Shown here piece by piece: positions 7,454 through 16,810 of a stretch of 43,140 bases of DNA (its first letter is position 1; each line of letters starts with the position of its first letter). Where the stretch lies: the NCBI RefSeq assembly GCF_000525835.1, contig NZ_AODD01000018.1, forward strand, positions 1 to 43,140, in the 5' to 3' direction. Below the pieces are notes generated by a model that was given only the letters and a program-made list of their open reading frames with translations, had not been told where the DNA came from and did no database searches. This stretch comes from Listeria grandensis FSL F6-0971 (GTDB lineage: Bacteria > Bacillota > Bacilli > Lactobacillales > Listeriaceae). The position numbers and the translations under genes are program-made.

Positions 7454-8473
7454 GTGGAAGATCCTGTCGAACCGTTGGATACGGAGCAGATTCCCATAGA
7501 GGTTGAGAAAAACGAAAAGCCCTTATTAACATTTCAGTTAGAGGTGAAGGAATTATTGCTGATGGCTGTGACGTCGGGTGGCGTATTCGGGATTTTCTTA
7601 ATTATATTGGCGTTTGGACAGCAATTTCGTGATGTGATTCCAACAGACTTCGTGGAGGAGCAATTCAATACGATTGTGCATTACGGAGTTTTGATTATCG
7701 TGATCGTGATTTTGATTGTGCTACTGATTTTGTGGGGAATTGCGATTGTAACGACGCTATTCCAGTATTTCCAATTCAAGTTGATGAAGTTTGATGATCA
7801 CATTGAAATCGAGAAGGGACTGCTACAACGTGAGCATACATCGATATCTTTCGAACGTATCCAATCGGTTAAACTGATTGAATCCCCACTGCGTCAGATG
7901 CTGAAATTGGCTTCCGTTCGGGTTGTGACGGCGGGAAATTCTGGGGATAAAGAACATTCTGGAGATATTTTGATCTTACCAATCGTGAAGAAAGCGAAGG
8001 CATTGGAAATTTTACCGCAGTTTTTAGCAGATTACGATTTCTCAGTGGAGCAGCTAGAACGAGCACCGAAAACGAGTTTGAGACGATTTTTCTTTATTCA
8101 TTTGATTTGGACGTTGCCGATCATACTTATTGTGAGCATTCTTTTCTTCCCATGGGGGCTTTTTAGTTTAGTGCTCGTGCCGATTTTTGCGGGGATTGCT
8201 TATGGGGCTTATCGTGCGACCGGTTTTTATACGACGGAAACGGAACTTGTGATGCAGGGGCGTGCGTTTATTTCGAAGCAGACCAATTTTATGTTGAAGC
8301 GCCGTATTCAATCTGTGGCGCATTCCCAGAGTATCTGGATGGAGAAGGGGAATGTTGTGCATTTCTCGGTACTGCTAAAATCAGGACAAACTCATTTGAA
8401 CGCGAATGTCCGCTATATTGCTAGGCAAGATGCGACCAAATTATATCGTTGGTATCAACCATCCAATAAGTAA
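7454..8473 (+). CDS. ydbT: YdbT-like PH domain protein, C-terminal part (frameshifted gene)
   Basis: 339 residues beginning at a GTG with no convincing ribosome site. In this frame the open reading extends back to 7421, past the break with the N-terminal part. It holds four membrane helices in two pairs (about 32-55, 74-100, 205-250) and two further bPH2 domains (near 110-175, with SFERIQSVKLIESPLRQ, and 255-335, with LKRRIQSVAHSQS). Together with the upstream fragment it forms one YdbT protein. Expressed alone it would need re-initiation at the GTG. Confidence 0.8.
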   Translation: MEDPVEPLDTEQIPIEVEKNEKPLLTFQLEVKELLLMAVTSGGVFGIFLIILAFGQQFRDVIPTDFVEEQFNTIVHYGVLIIVIVILIVLLILWGIAIVTTLFQYFQFKLMKFDDHIEIEKGLLQREHTSISFERIQSVKLIESPLRQMLKLASVRVVTAGNSGDKEHSGDILILPIVKKAKALEILPQFLADYDFSVEQLERAPKTSLRRFFFIHLIWTLPIILIVSILFFPWGLFSLVLVPIFAGIAYGAYRATGFYTTETELVMQGRAFISKQTNFMLKRRIQSVAHSQSIWMEKGNVVHFSVLLKSGQTHLNANVRYIARQDATKLYRWYQPSNK

Positions 8474-8498
8474 CATTAAAACAGAGAGAAGGATTCTA

Positions 8499-9884
8499 AT
8501 GAAAAAGATCGTAATTATCGGTGGCGGATTGACTGGATTGACTGCTGCCTATCACGTTAATAAGCAGGTAAAAGAAGAGGCCGTGGATTGGCAGCTTTTT
8601 GAAGCGGATGATCATTTCGGTGGTAAATTCAATACGGTTCATCGTGACGGTTTTATTATTGAGAAAGGTCCGGATTCTTTTTTGGCGCGTAAACCGGCGG
8701 GGATGGCGCTTGTTGAGGAGTTAGGACTCAGTGATCAGCTCATTACGAATGCGACGGGAAAATCTTATATTTATCACGAAGGAGCGCTTCATCCAATTCC
8801 AGAAGGTTCTGTGATGGGCATTCCGACAGATATTCGAGCGCTCCTAGAAAGTGACTTACTAACCTCAGATGGGAAAATTCGAGCGCTAGAAGAGCTGATG
8901 CTAGAAGCTAGCGTGACGGAGGAAGATCAGTCGATTGGCGACTTCTTTGAATTCAGGTTCGGAAAAGAGATGGTTGTGCGCTTGATTGAGCCATTACTTG
9001 CAGGAATCTATGCGGGAAATATTTATGAGATGAGTTTGCGCGCGACTTTTCCGCAGTTTGAGAAGACGGCGAAAGAGCATCGGAGCTTAATGTACGGCCT
9101 GAAGCGTCACCGACCAGAAACGATAAGTACGACAGGAACAGCGAAGACAATGGGAGCTTTTCGTACGCTTGCGGGAGGTTTGTCAACATTAACAGATGCG
9201 CTGGTTGCCACCTTGCCAAAAGAGCGACTGCACGCGAGTACAAAAGTGAAGGCGATCGAGAATACAACGGTTGTCCTAGATAATGGAGAAAGAATTGTGG
9301 CAGACGCGATTGTGATTGCCGCAACGCATGATGTTGTATTGTCGTTATTAGATGCCCCTGCGATCAAGCCACTGTTGGCGCAACCGATGACGAGCCTAGC
9401 TACAATCTCACTTGCGTTTGATAAGGAAGCTGTGCCGGAAATCCCAGAAGGCACGGGATTTTTAGTGGCGAGAACAGGGGAATACAATATAACGGCTTGT
9501 ACGTGGGTACACGAGAAATGGCCACATATGGTACCTGCAGGTAAAATTTTGCTTCGTGGATTCCTTGGAAAAGCCGGACAAGTTGGGCTACTTGAGCAAT
9601 CGGACGAAGAAATGGCGAAGAAGGTTCAGGCGGATTTGAAGGAAATGATCGGATTGCAAGGTGATCCGCTATTTTATGAAGTAAGCCGGATGAAAGAGGC
9701 GATGCCACAATATACGGTTGGGCATCAAGAACGTTTGGAGCTAGTTGAGAAGGATCTGGAGCAAAGCCATCCGACTATTTTTCTTGCGGGAATGTCTTAT
9801 CGTGGTGTGGGGATTCCTGATTGTATTCAAGCTGGGAAGGACGCAGCGCTTGGGGCGTGTAAACTTTTGGAGCAGGTGAGGTAA
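8499..9884 (+). CDS. hemY: Protoporphyrinogen/coproporphyrinogen III oxidase
   Basis: A 461-residue FAD enzyme that oxidises coproporphyrinogen III to coproporphyrin III in the Gram-positive coproporphyrin branch of haem synthesis (also called CgoX or HemG). The dinucleotide-binding motif IIGGGLTGLTAA is at residues 5-16, followed by the conserved E-x-x-x-x-x-G-G-K and GPDSF segments, and the C-terminal FLAGMSYRGVGIPDCI flavin motif. I start at ATG 8499, after GAGAGAAGG; an upstream in-frame ATG lies inside the ydbT frame and has no ribosome site. Its TAA overlaps the acpS ATG by one base. Confidence 0.93.
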   Translation: MKKIVIIGGGLTGLTAAYHVNKQVKEEAVDWQLFEADDHFGGKFNTVHRDGFIIEKGPDSFLARKPAGMALVEELGLSDQLITNATGKSYIYHEGALHPIPEGSVMGIPTDIRALLESDLLTSDGKIRALEELMLEASVTEEDQSIGDFFEFRFGKEMVVRLIEPLLAGIYAGNIYEMSLRATFPQFEKTAKEHRSLMYGLKRHRPETISTTGTAKTMGAFRTLAGGLSTLTDALVATLPKERLHASTKVKAIENTTVVLDNGERIVADAIVIAATHDVVLSLLDAPAIKPLLAQPMTSLATISLAFDKEAVPEIPEGTGFLVARTGEYNITACTWVHEKWPHMVPAGKILLRGFLGKAGQVGLLEQSDEEMAKKVQADLKEMIGLQGDPLFYEVSRMKEAMPQYTVGHQERLELVEKDLEQSHPTIFLAGMSYRGVGIPDCIQAGKDAALGACKLLEQVR

Positions 9885-10267
9885 TGATAAAAGGTGTTGG
9901 GTTAGATATGATTGATCTGGACCGGGTGCAGAAGGTGTTGGAGCAGAATCCGCGTTTCGTCGAGCGTATTTTGACGGAAGAGGAGCAGGCGTTACTTGCC
10001 AAATACAGCGGTTCGCGCAAAGTCGAATTTTTGGCGGGGCGGTTTTCTGCAAAAGAAGCGTATGCTAAAGCGAATGGTACGGGATTCGGCAAGGAACTCA
10101 GCTTTACGGATGTAGAGATTTTGACATTGCCGAATGGGCGGCCTATTTTAACGAAACCGAAACGATTGGATGAGCGGGTTTTTGTGAGTATTACGCATAC
10201 TGGGCGGAGTGCGGCGGCTCAGGTCATTATTGAAGAAGTGGATCGGGGGCGGAAGGAATGGCAGTAA
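9884..10267 (+). CDS. acpS: Holo-[acyl-carrier-protein] synthase
   Basis: 127 residues. Transfers 4'-phosphopantetheine from CoA to apo-ACP, activating it for fatty acid synthesis. Motifs: [12 protein letters not shown] at the N-terminus (Asp8 binds Mg2+), [19 protein letters not shown] in the centre (Glu58 region) and [11 protein letters not shown] at the C-terminus. Length and placement between hemY and alr match Listeria. It overlaps hemY by 1 base and alr by 10 bases, so it is tightly coupled. Confidence 0.96.
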   Translation: MIKGVGLDMIDLDRVQKVLEQNPRFVERILTEEEQALLAKYSGSRKVEFLAGRFSAKEAYAKANGTGFGKELSFTDVEILTLPNGRPILTKPKRLDERVFVSITHTGRSAAAQVIIEEVDRGRKEWQ

Positions 10268-11364
10268 CAGGGTGGCATCGCCCGACATGGGTGGAGATTG
10301 ACAGATCGGCAATTACGTCAAATATTAAGCAAGAACAGAGCCATTTACCAGATCATGTTGCTTTACTTGCTGTAGTGAAGGCTGATGCTTATGGACACGG
10401 GATGTTGGAAGTTGCTAAAATTGCGAAAGAGGCTGGTGCCCAAGGTTTTTGTGTGGCGATTCTTGATGAGGCGCTGGCACTTCGAGAGGCAGGGTTCGAG
10501 GATTTTATTTTAGTGATGGGCGCCGTCCCGGTGGAATTTGCAGCGCTAGCCGCACAGAATAACATTGCGCTTACGCTGTTTGATGTAGAATGGCTCACGG
10601 AGCTTTCCACAATGAAAACCGCAGAACTTCCGTTACACGTGCATTTGAAAGTGGATACGGGTATGGGAAGGCTCGGCTTGCGTTCGATGGAAGCTGTGAA
10701 GGAAATAGAAGCGGCCATTGCAAAACGTGATGATGTCGTGATGGAAGGTATTTTTACACATTTTGCGACGGCGGATCAACAAGAAACGTCTTATTTCGAG
10801 CAACAATTAGCTTGTTTTCGTGAGGTGGTGGACTCACTCCAGGAACGCCCAGCGATGGTACATTGTGCAAATAGTGCCACCGCATTGCTACATGAGCAGG
10901 GAGATTTTGATGCGGTCCGATTTGGCATTTCGATGTATGGATTGACGCCTTCACCAGAAATTTTGCCGATTTTGCCGTTTAAATTGCAGCCAGCGCTTGC
11001 TTTTTACACGGAAATGGTGCAGGTGAAGGAGTTGCAGCCTGGTGATCATGTCAGTTATGGCGCGACTTACGAAGCGACGGCGCAGGAATGGGTGGCGACA
11101 TTGCCGGTTGGTTATGCGGATGGCTTTATTCGAGCGTATTCGGGATTCCATGTATCGGTGGATGGTATTTTAATGCCGGTCATCGGTCGGGTTTGCATGG
11201 ATCAGTGCATCATTCAGTTACCACAAAAATATCCGGTCGGTACAAAAGTGACACTGATTGGCGGACCAAACTCGGCAGATGAGGCGGCGCAACATGTAGG
11301 AACGATAAATTATGAAATTACGTGCCTTCTTTCTGAAAGGGTTCCAAAAAAATACATCCATTGA
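10258..11364 (+). CDS. alr: Alanine racemase
   Basis: A 368-residue PLP enzyme interconverting L- and D-alanine for peptidoglycan and teichoic acid. PLP lysine is Lys41 ([11 protein letters not shown]), the opposite catalytic base is Tyr267 (VSYGATY), and Arg138 sits in MGRLG. The position equivalent to Tyr354 of Geobacillus Alr is Tyr352 (TINYEI), as expected for alanine specificity. This contrasts with the second racemase in the window. Length is typical. It overlaps acpS by 10 bases. Confidence 0.96.
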   Translation: MAVTGWHRPTWVEIDRSAITSNIKQEQSHLPDHVALLAVVKADAYGHGMLEVAKIAKEAGAQGFCVAILDEALALREAGFEDFILVMGAVPVEFAALAAQNNIALTLFDVEWLTELSTMKTAELPLHVHLKVDTGMGRLGLRSMEAVKEIEAAIAKRDDVVMEGIFTHFATADQQETSYFEQQLACFREVVDSLQERPAMVHCANSATALLHEQGDFDAVRFGISMYGLTPSPEILPILPFKLQPALAFYTEMVQVKELQPGDHVSYGATYEATAQEWVATLPVGYADGFIRAYSGFHVSVDGILMPVIGRVCMDQCIIQLPQKYPVGTKVTLIGGPNSADEAAQHVGTINYEITCLLSERVPKKYIH

Positions 11365-11390
11365 GGTTTTTTACGTGCATAGTTTCTAAT

Positions 11391-11497
11391 TAGGAATTAT
11401 AATGAGAAAGTACACAACATATTTCCTAACTATTAGGTATTCAGTCTAGCTCAATAAGTAGGAAATCGGGTCTAATAGCGTATTTTTGTAGGAAATC
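11391..11497. repeat. TAGGAAAT-type repeats upstream of mazEF
   Basis: The alr-mazE gap holds TAGGAATT (11391-11398), an inverted copy ATTTCCTA (11421-11428), and two perfect GTAGGAAATC copies (11458-11467 and 11488-11497) exactly 30 bp apart. Possibly operators. No protein can be assigned. Confidence 0.4.
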
Positions 11498-11510
11498 ACT
11501 CCGAAAAGCC

Positions 11511-11539
11511 TTTCAATCCCGCGTCTATAGTGTTACGAT
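11511..11539 (+). promoter_or_regulatory. candidate promoter of mazEF
   Basis: TTTCAA (11511-11516), 17 bp, TACGAT (11534-11539), about 40 bp before the mazE start. The boxes are only moderate matches. Confidence 0.35.
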
Positions 11540-11579
11540 ATACATGTTATGGAGTAATACACAGCTGGGGGTGTGACGC

Positions 11580-11858
11580 GTGATAGAAAAACCAGAAACG
11601 ACCGAAATCTGGATAGAAATGACGCAGCAGGTACTGGAAGATTTAGATAAGGCTCGGGCAAAAGAAAAAATGGGGCGGAGTGAAATGATTATGGAGGCAA
11701 CTCAACAGTTTTTACGTCAAAGAAAAGCGCGCGATTTGCGTGACGAAATGGAACGTGGTTACACGGAAATGGCTTCTATTAATTTCTCGATTGCGTGTGA
11801 ATGTACGCATGTAGAATCGGAAGCTGAGGATAAAAATTTACAAGTTTTAGGAGGATGA
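11580..11858 (+). CDS. mazE: MazE-type antitoxin (EndoAI)
   Basis: A 92-residue antitoxin that binds and blocks the MazF RNase and represses its own operon. The N-terminal half is a ribbon-helix-helix ([17 protein letters not shown], then [16 protein letters not shown]), and the C-terminal acidic tail wraps the toxin. It starts at GTG 11580 behind a GGGGGTG. Its TGA touches the toxin region, so the two are translationally coupled. The position directly ahead of rsbR is that of Listeria and Bacillus. Confidence 0.9.
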   Translation: MIEKPETTEIWIEMTQQVLEDLDKARAKEKMGRSEMIMEATQQFLRQRKARDLRDEMERGYTEMASINFSIACECTHVESEAEDKNLQVLGG

Positions 11859-11866
11859 ATGAGCCA

Positions 11867-12211
11867 ATGGTGAAGCGTGGGGATGTTTACTACGCGGACT
11901 TGTCTCCTGTTGTTGGAAGTGAACAAGGGGGAATACGGCCTGTTCTCATCATTCAAAACGATATTGGCAATCGATTTAGTCCTACTGTCATCGTGGCGGC
12001 AATTACGGCGAAGATTTCTAAAGCTAAATTGCCGACTCACGTTGAGGCAGCTAGAAAACATGGTTTTGACCGCGACTCCGTTATTTTGTTGGAGCAGGTT
12101 AGAACGATTGATAAACAACGTCTGACGGACAAGATTACACATTTGGATGACAATTTGATGCATAAAGTGAATCAGGCGCTGGAAATTAGTATGGGCTTAG
12201 TAGATTTCTAA
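11867..12211 (+). CDS. mazF: MazF/EndoA-type mRNA interferase toxin
   Basis: A 114-residue sequence-specific endoribonuclease that cuts free mRNA at a short U-rich site, held inactive by MazE. The family core is readable: [40 protein letters not shown] and [18 protein letters not shown] prefer ATG 11867, giving the standard MVKRGD start 12 bases after AGGAGG. ATG 11855 (4 codons earlier) would overlap mazE but sits immediately against the Shine-Dalgarno. No disruption is seen. Confidence 0.93.
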   Translation: MVKRGDVYYADLSPVVGSEQGGIRPVLIIQNDIGNRFSPTVIVAAITAKISKAKLPTHVEAARKHGFDRDSVILLEQVRTIDKQRLTDKITHLDDNLMHKVNQALEISMGLVDF

Positions 12212-12524
12212 AATTGCGAATATTTATTAGTAGAGCTGACGTATCATTTACATAATTGATTATAAGAGGAGCTTTACTTTTCTGATGATGAGTAGCAAGG
12301 CTGTGAAAGTTTCGCGGGAAGTGTTAAGACGAACAAAAAGGATTACATATTAATATGATACTTGAGTTTAGAATAGTAATGTCTGGCTTGAAAGTACCCG
12401 ACATAAGAGAAGCTTCTTAGGCTGTGGCAAACCCCATTTGCTCCCCCCCTTGCTTTTCTTGTGTCTCTTTTTTTTAGAAAGAATGGCTGTGTTTCAATCG
12501 ACAAGAAAGGTTGGAAAGATAAAC
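12212..12524 (+). other. mazF-rsbR intergenic region
   Basis: 313 bp without a convincing gene. It has short palindromes such as AGAAGCTTCT near 12411, a C7 run near 12446 and a T8 run near 12469. Some open codons precede the rsbR ATG but lack a ribosome site. A promoter for rsbR must lie here or further upstream. I could not pick one with confidence. Confidence 0.4.
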
Positions 12525-13364
12525 ATGTATAGAGATTTTGCGAATTTTATCCATATGAACAAAGATATTTTGCTGGGCAAATGGATGGAACAGATGAAAG
12601 AGCAGGCAGATCCAGCTATTCTCCAAGTGACGAGCGATATTTTATACGAGGATACAAGTCGCGAATTTGTCGATTTAATTGTCGCGAATGTGTTAGGAAC
12701 GCCAGACGGTTCATTTAGTGAGAAGCTTGATGATTTTGCGCAAAAAGTGGTACATCTTGGTTGGTCCGTTCATTTTGTGACGAGGGGCTTGCGAACATTT
12801 GGGTTGCTCGTGTACAGCGAGATGAAGCGTCAAAACTTATTTATTGCATCGAAGGAAAAAGCGGATGAGGATATTTACTATCATTTTGAAAATTGGTTGT
12901 CATCGATGTATGGTGTAGTCGTGAATGCGTATGCTGATTCCTGGGAGAGGACAGTATCGGTTCAAAAAACAGCGCTACAAGAACTATCGGCTCCGTTATT
13001 GCCCATTTTTGATGGTATTTCGGTGATGCCGCTAATTGGAACGATTGACACGGAGCGGGCTAAACTGATTATGGAAAATTTGCTGATCGGTGTAGTGAGG
13101 AACCGCTCGGACGTTGTGTTAATTGATATTACTGGTGTTCCAATTGTCGACACGATGGTAGCGCATCACATTATTCAAGCATCGGATGCAGTCAGGTTAG
13201 TCGGTTGTCAGGCGATGCTCGTTGGAATAAGGCCGGAAATTGCACAGACCATTGTCAACTTAGGAATTGAATTAGATCAAGTCATCACCACAAGCACGAT
13301 GAAAAAAGGCATGGAGAAAGCACTCGAGATGACGAATAGAGAGATCGTAGAAAAAGAGGAGTGA
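12525..13364 (+). CDS. rsbR: Stressosome sensor protein RsbR
   Basis: 279 residues. Builds the stressosome with RsbS and holds RsbT until stress. Residues 1-150 form the non-haem globin-like sensor domain that projects as a turret. Residues about 160-275 are the STAS domain. The two RsbT-phosphorylated threonines are visible as Thr176 (GTIDTERAK) and Thr210 ([10 protein letters not shown]). I start at ATG 12525 (MYRDFANF), the conserved Listeria N-terminus. The upstream open codons lack a ribosome site. Confidence 0.95.
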   Translation: MYRDFANFIHMNKDILLGKWMEQMKEQADPAILQVTSDILYEDTSREFVDLIVANVLGTPDGSFSEKLDDFAQKVVHLGWSVHFVTRGLRTFGLLVYSEMKRQNLFIASKEKADEDIYYHFENWLSSMYGVVVNAYADSWERTVSVQKTALQELSAPLLPIFDGISVMPLIGTIDTERAKLIMENLLIGVVRNRSDVVLIDITGVPIVDTMVAHHIIQASDAVRLVGCQAMLVGIRPEIAQTIVNLGIELDQVITTSTMKKGMEKALEMTNREIVEKEE

Positions 13365-13368
13365 AAGC

Positions 13369-13725
13369 ATGGGAATTCCGATTCTGAAATTGGGAGAATG
13401 TTTATTAATTTCGATCCAGAGTGAACTCGATGACCATACGGCAGTAGAATTTCAGGAAGATCTACTTGCTAAAATTCATGCAACATCGGCAAGAGGTGTC
13501 GTGATCGATATTACATCGATTGATTTTATCGACTCCTTCATCGCTAAAATATTGGGTGATGTTGTCAGCATGTCCAGATTGATGGGAGCAAAGGTTGTTG
13601 TGACGGGAATCCAACCGGCAGTTGCTATTACATTAATTGAACTTGGTATTACATTTGAGGGTGTCCTTTCCGCGATGGATCTAGAAAGCGGTTTGGACAA
13701 ATTAAAACAGGAATTGGGGGAATAG
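13369..13725 (+). CDS. rsbS: Stressosome scaffold protein RsbS
   Basis: A 118-residue single STAS domain. With RsbR it forms the icosahedral stressosome core and sequesters the kinase RsbT. The phosphoacceptor is Ser56 in DFIDSFIAK. It starts 4 bp after rsbR behind GAGTGAAAG. Length is typical. Confidence 0.95.
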   Translation: MGIPILKLGECLLISIQSELDDHTAVEFQEDLLAKIHATSARGVVIDITSIDFIDSFIAKILGDVVSMSRLMGAKVVVTGIQPAVAITLIELGITFEGVLSAMDLESGLDKLKQELGE

Positions 13726-13727
13726 AG

Positions 13728-14138
13728 ATGGAATTCCAATCCTGTGTCAAGATTATCAATGAGTGGGACATAGTCGCCGCTCGCCAGTTAGGAAGAAAAG
13801 TATCGAAGGAAATCGGCTTTGGAACCGTGGACCAAGCAAGAATCACGACAGCAATAAGTGAGCTTGCACGAAATATTTTTCTCTATGCGGGAACTGGAGA
13901 GATATGTATTGAGAAGTTAGTAGAAGCAGGAAGAGATGGACTGAAAATTATCGCAAAAGATAAAGGTCCAGGAATACAAGATGCCAGGCAGGTTATGCAA
14001 GATGGATACACGACATCAGGAGGACTTGGAGCAGGTTTACCTGGCGTCAAAAGGTTGATGGATAGCTTTGAGTTAGTATCCAGCGTAGAAGAAGGTGCGC
14101 AAGGAACCATTATTACCACACAAAAATGGGTCCGCTAG
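13728..14138 (+). CDS. rsbT: Serine/threonine kinase RsbT
   Basis: A 136-residue GHKL-fold kinase that phosphorylates RsbS and RsbR on stress, leaves the stressosome and activates the phosphatase RsbU. The N box (ITTAISELARNIFLYAG), the DKGPGI motif and the G2-type loop GGLGAGLPGVKRLMD are intact. It lies 2 bp behind rsbS. Confidence 0.95.
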   Translation: MEFQSCVKIINEWDIVAARQLGRKVSKEIGFGTVDQARITTAISELARNIFLYAGTGEICIEKLVEAGRDGLKIIAKDKGPGIQDARQVMQDGYTTSGGLGAGLPGVKRLMDSFELVSSVEEGAQGTIITTQKWVR

Positions 14139-14154
14139 GGGAGGGACGCGAAGA

Positions 14155-15168
14155 GTGGAGTCGAGAGAGATCAGGGAGTTTAAGGAACGTTACCGAAATA
14201 TCATCTTGAAATACTTGGAACAACAGGATGAGGAGATACTTTATTCCTGTGAAAGACTGACGCGTGAAGCGATGGAGAAACAGGTTTCGCCGGAAGAAGT
14301 GGTGAATTTACATCGGGCTATTTTAGAAGAATATGATGCGGATTTACCGGAATACGTTTCTTCGTCGTTTGATGTGTTGCTAGAAATGATGGTTGGCTAC
14401 GGGCTCGCGCACATGGAGCATATTAGTTTGCGAACTGAACAGCAGGCGCTAAGGCGTGAGATTGCCCAAGCGGAAGATATGCAAAAAACGATGATGAAAT
14501 CAGATATTCCGAATGTTGTAGGGATTGAGGTTGGTGCGGTAAGCGTGCCGATGCGTCAAATGAGCGGTGATTTTTACAGTTTTACAAATGAAGGGGACAA
14601 TAAAATCAGCGTGACGTTGGCGGATGTGATCGGTAAAGGCATCCCGGCGGCATTTAGTATGTCGATGCTGAAATATGCGTCAGATAACTACGGCCGGGGC
14701 GCATTGGCGCCGAGTGAGATGTTGCGCAATTTGAATGAGGTTGCTGAGGCGAACATCGATGATAACATGTTTATCACTATGTTTTACGGCTTGTATGATA
14801 CGTCCAATCACCTGTTTGAATATGCGTCGGCGGGTCATGAGGTAGGTCTTTATTTTAGCGCGAAGACGCAGCAGTTTTCCGATTTGTATGCACGTGGTTT
14901 ACCGCTTGGCATCGATCGCAACGCCACATATCGGGCTTTTGAGAAGGAAGTAGAGCCGGATGATATGATTTTTATTATGTCCGATGGTGTGACAGAAACG
15001 AGGACAGCGGATGGTTTTATGGAGCGTGAGCATTTAATCGCCGTTTTCCAAGAGCGAATCCACCTTCCGCCACAAAAGTTGGTGAAGGATGTGTATGATC
15101 ATTTGTGTAAAGTGCAGGATTATGAATTGCGCGACGATTTCACGTTAATTTGTTTAAAACGAGTTTAA
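14155..15168 (+). CDS. rsbU: PP2C-type phosphatase RsbU
   Basis: 337 residues. Dephosphorylates RsbV-P when bound by RsbT, releasing sigma-B. The N-terminal four-helix RsbT-binding domain spans about 1-85, and the C-terminal SpoIIE/PP2C domain about 130-335 has the metal-site motifs MSGDFY, LADVIGKGIPAA, SAGHE, SDGVTE and DDFTLI. I chose GTG 14155, preceded by GGGGAGGG. An earlier in-frame ATG at 14095 lies inside rsbT and would overlap it by 44 bases. Confidence 0.93.
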   Translation: MESREIREFKERYRNIILKYLEQQDEEILYSCERLTREAMEKQVSPEEVVNLHRAILEEYDADLPEYVSSSFDVLLEMMVGYGLAHMEHISLRTEQQALRREIAQAEDMQKTMMKSDIPNVVGIEVGAVSVPMRQMSGDFYSFTNEGDNKISVTLADVIGKGIPAAFSMSMLKYASDNYGRGALAPSEMLRNLNEVAEANIDDNMFITMFYGLYDTSNHLFEYASAGHEVGLYFSAKTQQFSDLYARGLPLGIDRNATYRAFEKEVEPDDMIFIMSDGVTETRTADGFMEREHLIAVFQERIHLPPQKLVKDVYDHLCKVQDYELRDDFTLICLKRV

Positions 15169-15188
15169 GGAAATGATACTCAGGGAAT
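15163..15188 (+). promoter_or_regulatory. sigma-B promoter of rsbV-rsbW-sigB-rsbX
   Basis: GTTTAA (15163-15168), a 14-bp spacer and GGGAAT (15183-15188) match the sigma-B consensus GTTT-N13-15-GGGWAW, about 37 bp before rsbV. The same location carries the autoregulatory sigma-B promoter in L. monocytogenes and B. subtilis. Confidence 0.75.
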
Positions 15189-15224
15189 ACACTCTGGGTA
15201 TACAAAAATGGGCGAGGTGAAATG

Positions 15225-15569
15225 ATGAATATCAAAGTAGAGACCAGAGAAACTGATAGTAATCATGCGAAAGTAGTTGTGGGTGGCGAAATAGATGCCT
15301 ATACGGCGCCGAAATTAAAAGAGAGCTTGAGCCAGTTTATGGATCAAGAAAATGTTAAGTTACAGATCGATTTGACGGATGTGAGTTATATGGATAGCAC
15401 TGGCTTGGGCGTTTTTGTAGGTCTTTTTAAGAACTTGCGCGTTCGGAACAGCGAATTAGAATTAGTTGGTTTATCAGACCGTATTTTCCGTCTATTCGAA
15501 ATTACCGGTTTGACAGATATTATTGAAATCAAAAATGTAGAGGGTGAAATGAATGGCAACAATGTATGA
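15225..15569 (+). CDS. rsbV: Anti-sigma-B factor antagonist RsbV
   Basis: A 114-residue STAS protein that, when unphosphorylated, binds RsbW and frees sigma-B. The phosphoacceptor is Ser58 in [10 protein letters not shown] start at the second of two adjacent ATGs (15225), which puts GAGGTG 5 bases upstream and gives the conserved MNI start. It overlaps rsbW by 17 bases. Confidence 0.95.
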   Translation: MNIKVETRETDSNHAKVVVGGEIDAYTAPKLKESLSQFMDQENVKLQIDLTDVSYMDSTGLGVFVGLFKNLRVRNSELELVGLSDRIFRLFEITGLTDIIEIKNVEGEMNGNNV

Positions 15570-16026
15570 CAAAATTGAGCTTAAAATTCCGGCGAAACCT
15601 GAATTTGTAAGCTTAGGGCGTTTAACGGTTTCAGGCATTGCGAGCCGAAGTGGTTTTTCTTTTGAAGCAATTGAGGATTTAAAAATTGCGATCAGTGAAG
15701 CGATTACGAACTCGGTGAAACACGCATTTAGTGAAGATGATAGTGGTGAAATTCAGATCACTTTCTGCGTTTATGAAGATAAGTTAGAAGTACGTGTAGC
15801 AGACGAAGGCAAGAGTTTTGATGCGGAGAAGCGCAAGGCAGAAATCGGACCTTACGAAGAAGATACGGATGCAGACATGTTACGCGTTGGAGGGTTAGGT
15901 TTATTTTTAATAGAGGCATTGATGGATGATGTAGAACTGCAGTATGACGACGGAGTTTCGGTAGTCATGACTAAATATATAGAGGAAAAGCAGGTGGAGG
16001 GGAATGCCAAAATTATCTCGACCTGA
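15553..16026 (+). CDS. rsbW: Anti-sigma-B factor and kinase RsbW
   Basis: A 157-residue GHKL kinase that binds sigma-B in unstressed cells and phosphorylates RsbV. The N box ([15 protein letters not shown]), the VADEGKSFD motif and [13 protein letters not shown] are intact. It overlaps both rsbV and sigB, a coupling that keeps partner amounts balanced. Confidence 0.95.
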   Translation: MATMYDKIELKIPAKPEFVSLGRLTVSGIASRSGFSFEAIEDLKIAISEAITNSVKHAFSEDDSGEIQITFCVYEDKLEVRVADEGKSFDAEKRKAEIGPYEEDTDADMLRVGGLGLFLIEALMDDVELQYDDGVSVVMTKYIEEKQVEGNAKIIST

Positions 16027-16810
16027 GGAACTAGCGGCAAGAGAAGAAGCCCGTGAAAAAGCCAAAGAAAAAGTCTATAAATGGATTAGTGATTACCAAG
16101 AAACCGGCGATGAGGAAGCGCAATATGAGCTTGTTGTTCACTATAAAAATCTGGTGGAATCCATTGCCCGCAAGTATTCTCAAGGAAAATCATTTCATGA
16201 AGATTTAGTGCAAGTCGGAAATATTGGCTTATTAGGAGCGATTCGCAGATATGATGCGACGTTCGGCAAGAGTTTTGAAGCATTTGCGGTACCGACAATT
16301 GTCGGCGAAATCAAGCGTTTTTTGCGTGATAAAACGTGGAGTGTTCACGTGCCACGCCGGATTAAAGAGCTCGGACCGAAGATTAAGAATGCTGTAGAGG
16401 AATTGACGCGAGAACTGCAACGCTCTCCGCAGATCAGTGATATCGCTGAATTTATCGGTGCCACTGAAGAAGAAATTTTAGAAGCGATGGAGATGGGAAA
16501 AAGTTACCAAGCTTTATCGGTGGATCACTCGATCGAGGCCGATTCGGATGGAAGTACCATTACGTTGCTGGATGTGGTTGGCGGTGATGATGGCGGTTTT
16601 GAACGCGTGAATCAACGGATGCTACTAGAAAAAGTCTTGCCGGTGCTTGACGAGCGGGAGCAGAAAATTTTGCAATATACCTTCATTGAAAACCGTAGCC
16701 AAAAGGAGACGGGCGATTTGTTGGATATTTCGCAGATGCATGTTTCGCGAATTCAGCGACAAGCGATTAAAAAATTGCGCGCGGCACTCCAAGATGAGGA
16801 TATGGAATAG
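16004..16810 (+). CDS. sigB: RNA polymerase sigma factor SigB
   Basis: 268 residues. General stress sigma factor. Region 2 carries [18 protein letters not shown] and the -10-reading segment [26 protein letters not shown]. Region 3 follows, and region 4 has the helix-turn-helix [22 protein letters not shown] for the -35 box. Slightly longer than the 259 residues of L. monocytogenes because of an N-terminal insertion rich in Glu and Lys (residues 8-22). Its ATG overlaps rsbW by 23 bases. Confidence 0.96.
   Translation: MPKLSRPEELAAREEAREKAKEKVYKWISDYQETGDEEAQYELVVHYKNLVESIARKYSQGKSFHEDLVQVGNIGLLGAIRRYDATFGKSFEAFAVPTIVGEIKRFLRDKTWSVHVPRRIKELGPKIKNAVEELTRELQRSPQISDIAEFIGATEEEILEAMEMGKSYQALSVDHSIEADSDGSTITLLDVVGGDDGGFERVNQRMLLEKVLPVLDEREQKILQYTFIENRSQKETGDLLDISQMHVSRIQRQAIKKLRAALQDEDME

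Noticed and set aside
12438-12524. Upstream extension of rsbR by 29 codons
   Set aside because: Hydrophobic, low-complexity residues from C and T runs, no ribosome site, and absent from known RsbR proteins.
15152-15201. Alternative sigma-B promoter GTTTAA (15152) with GGGTAT (15196)
   Set aside because: The boxes are about 38 bp apart; the pair at 15163/15183 with 14-bp spacing fits.
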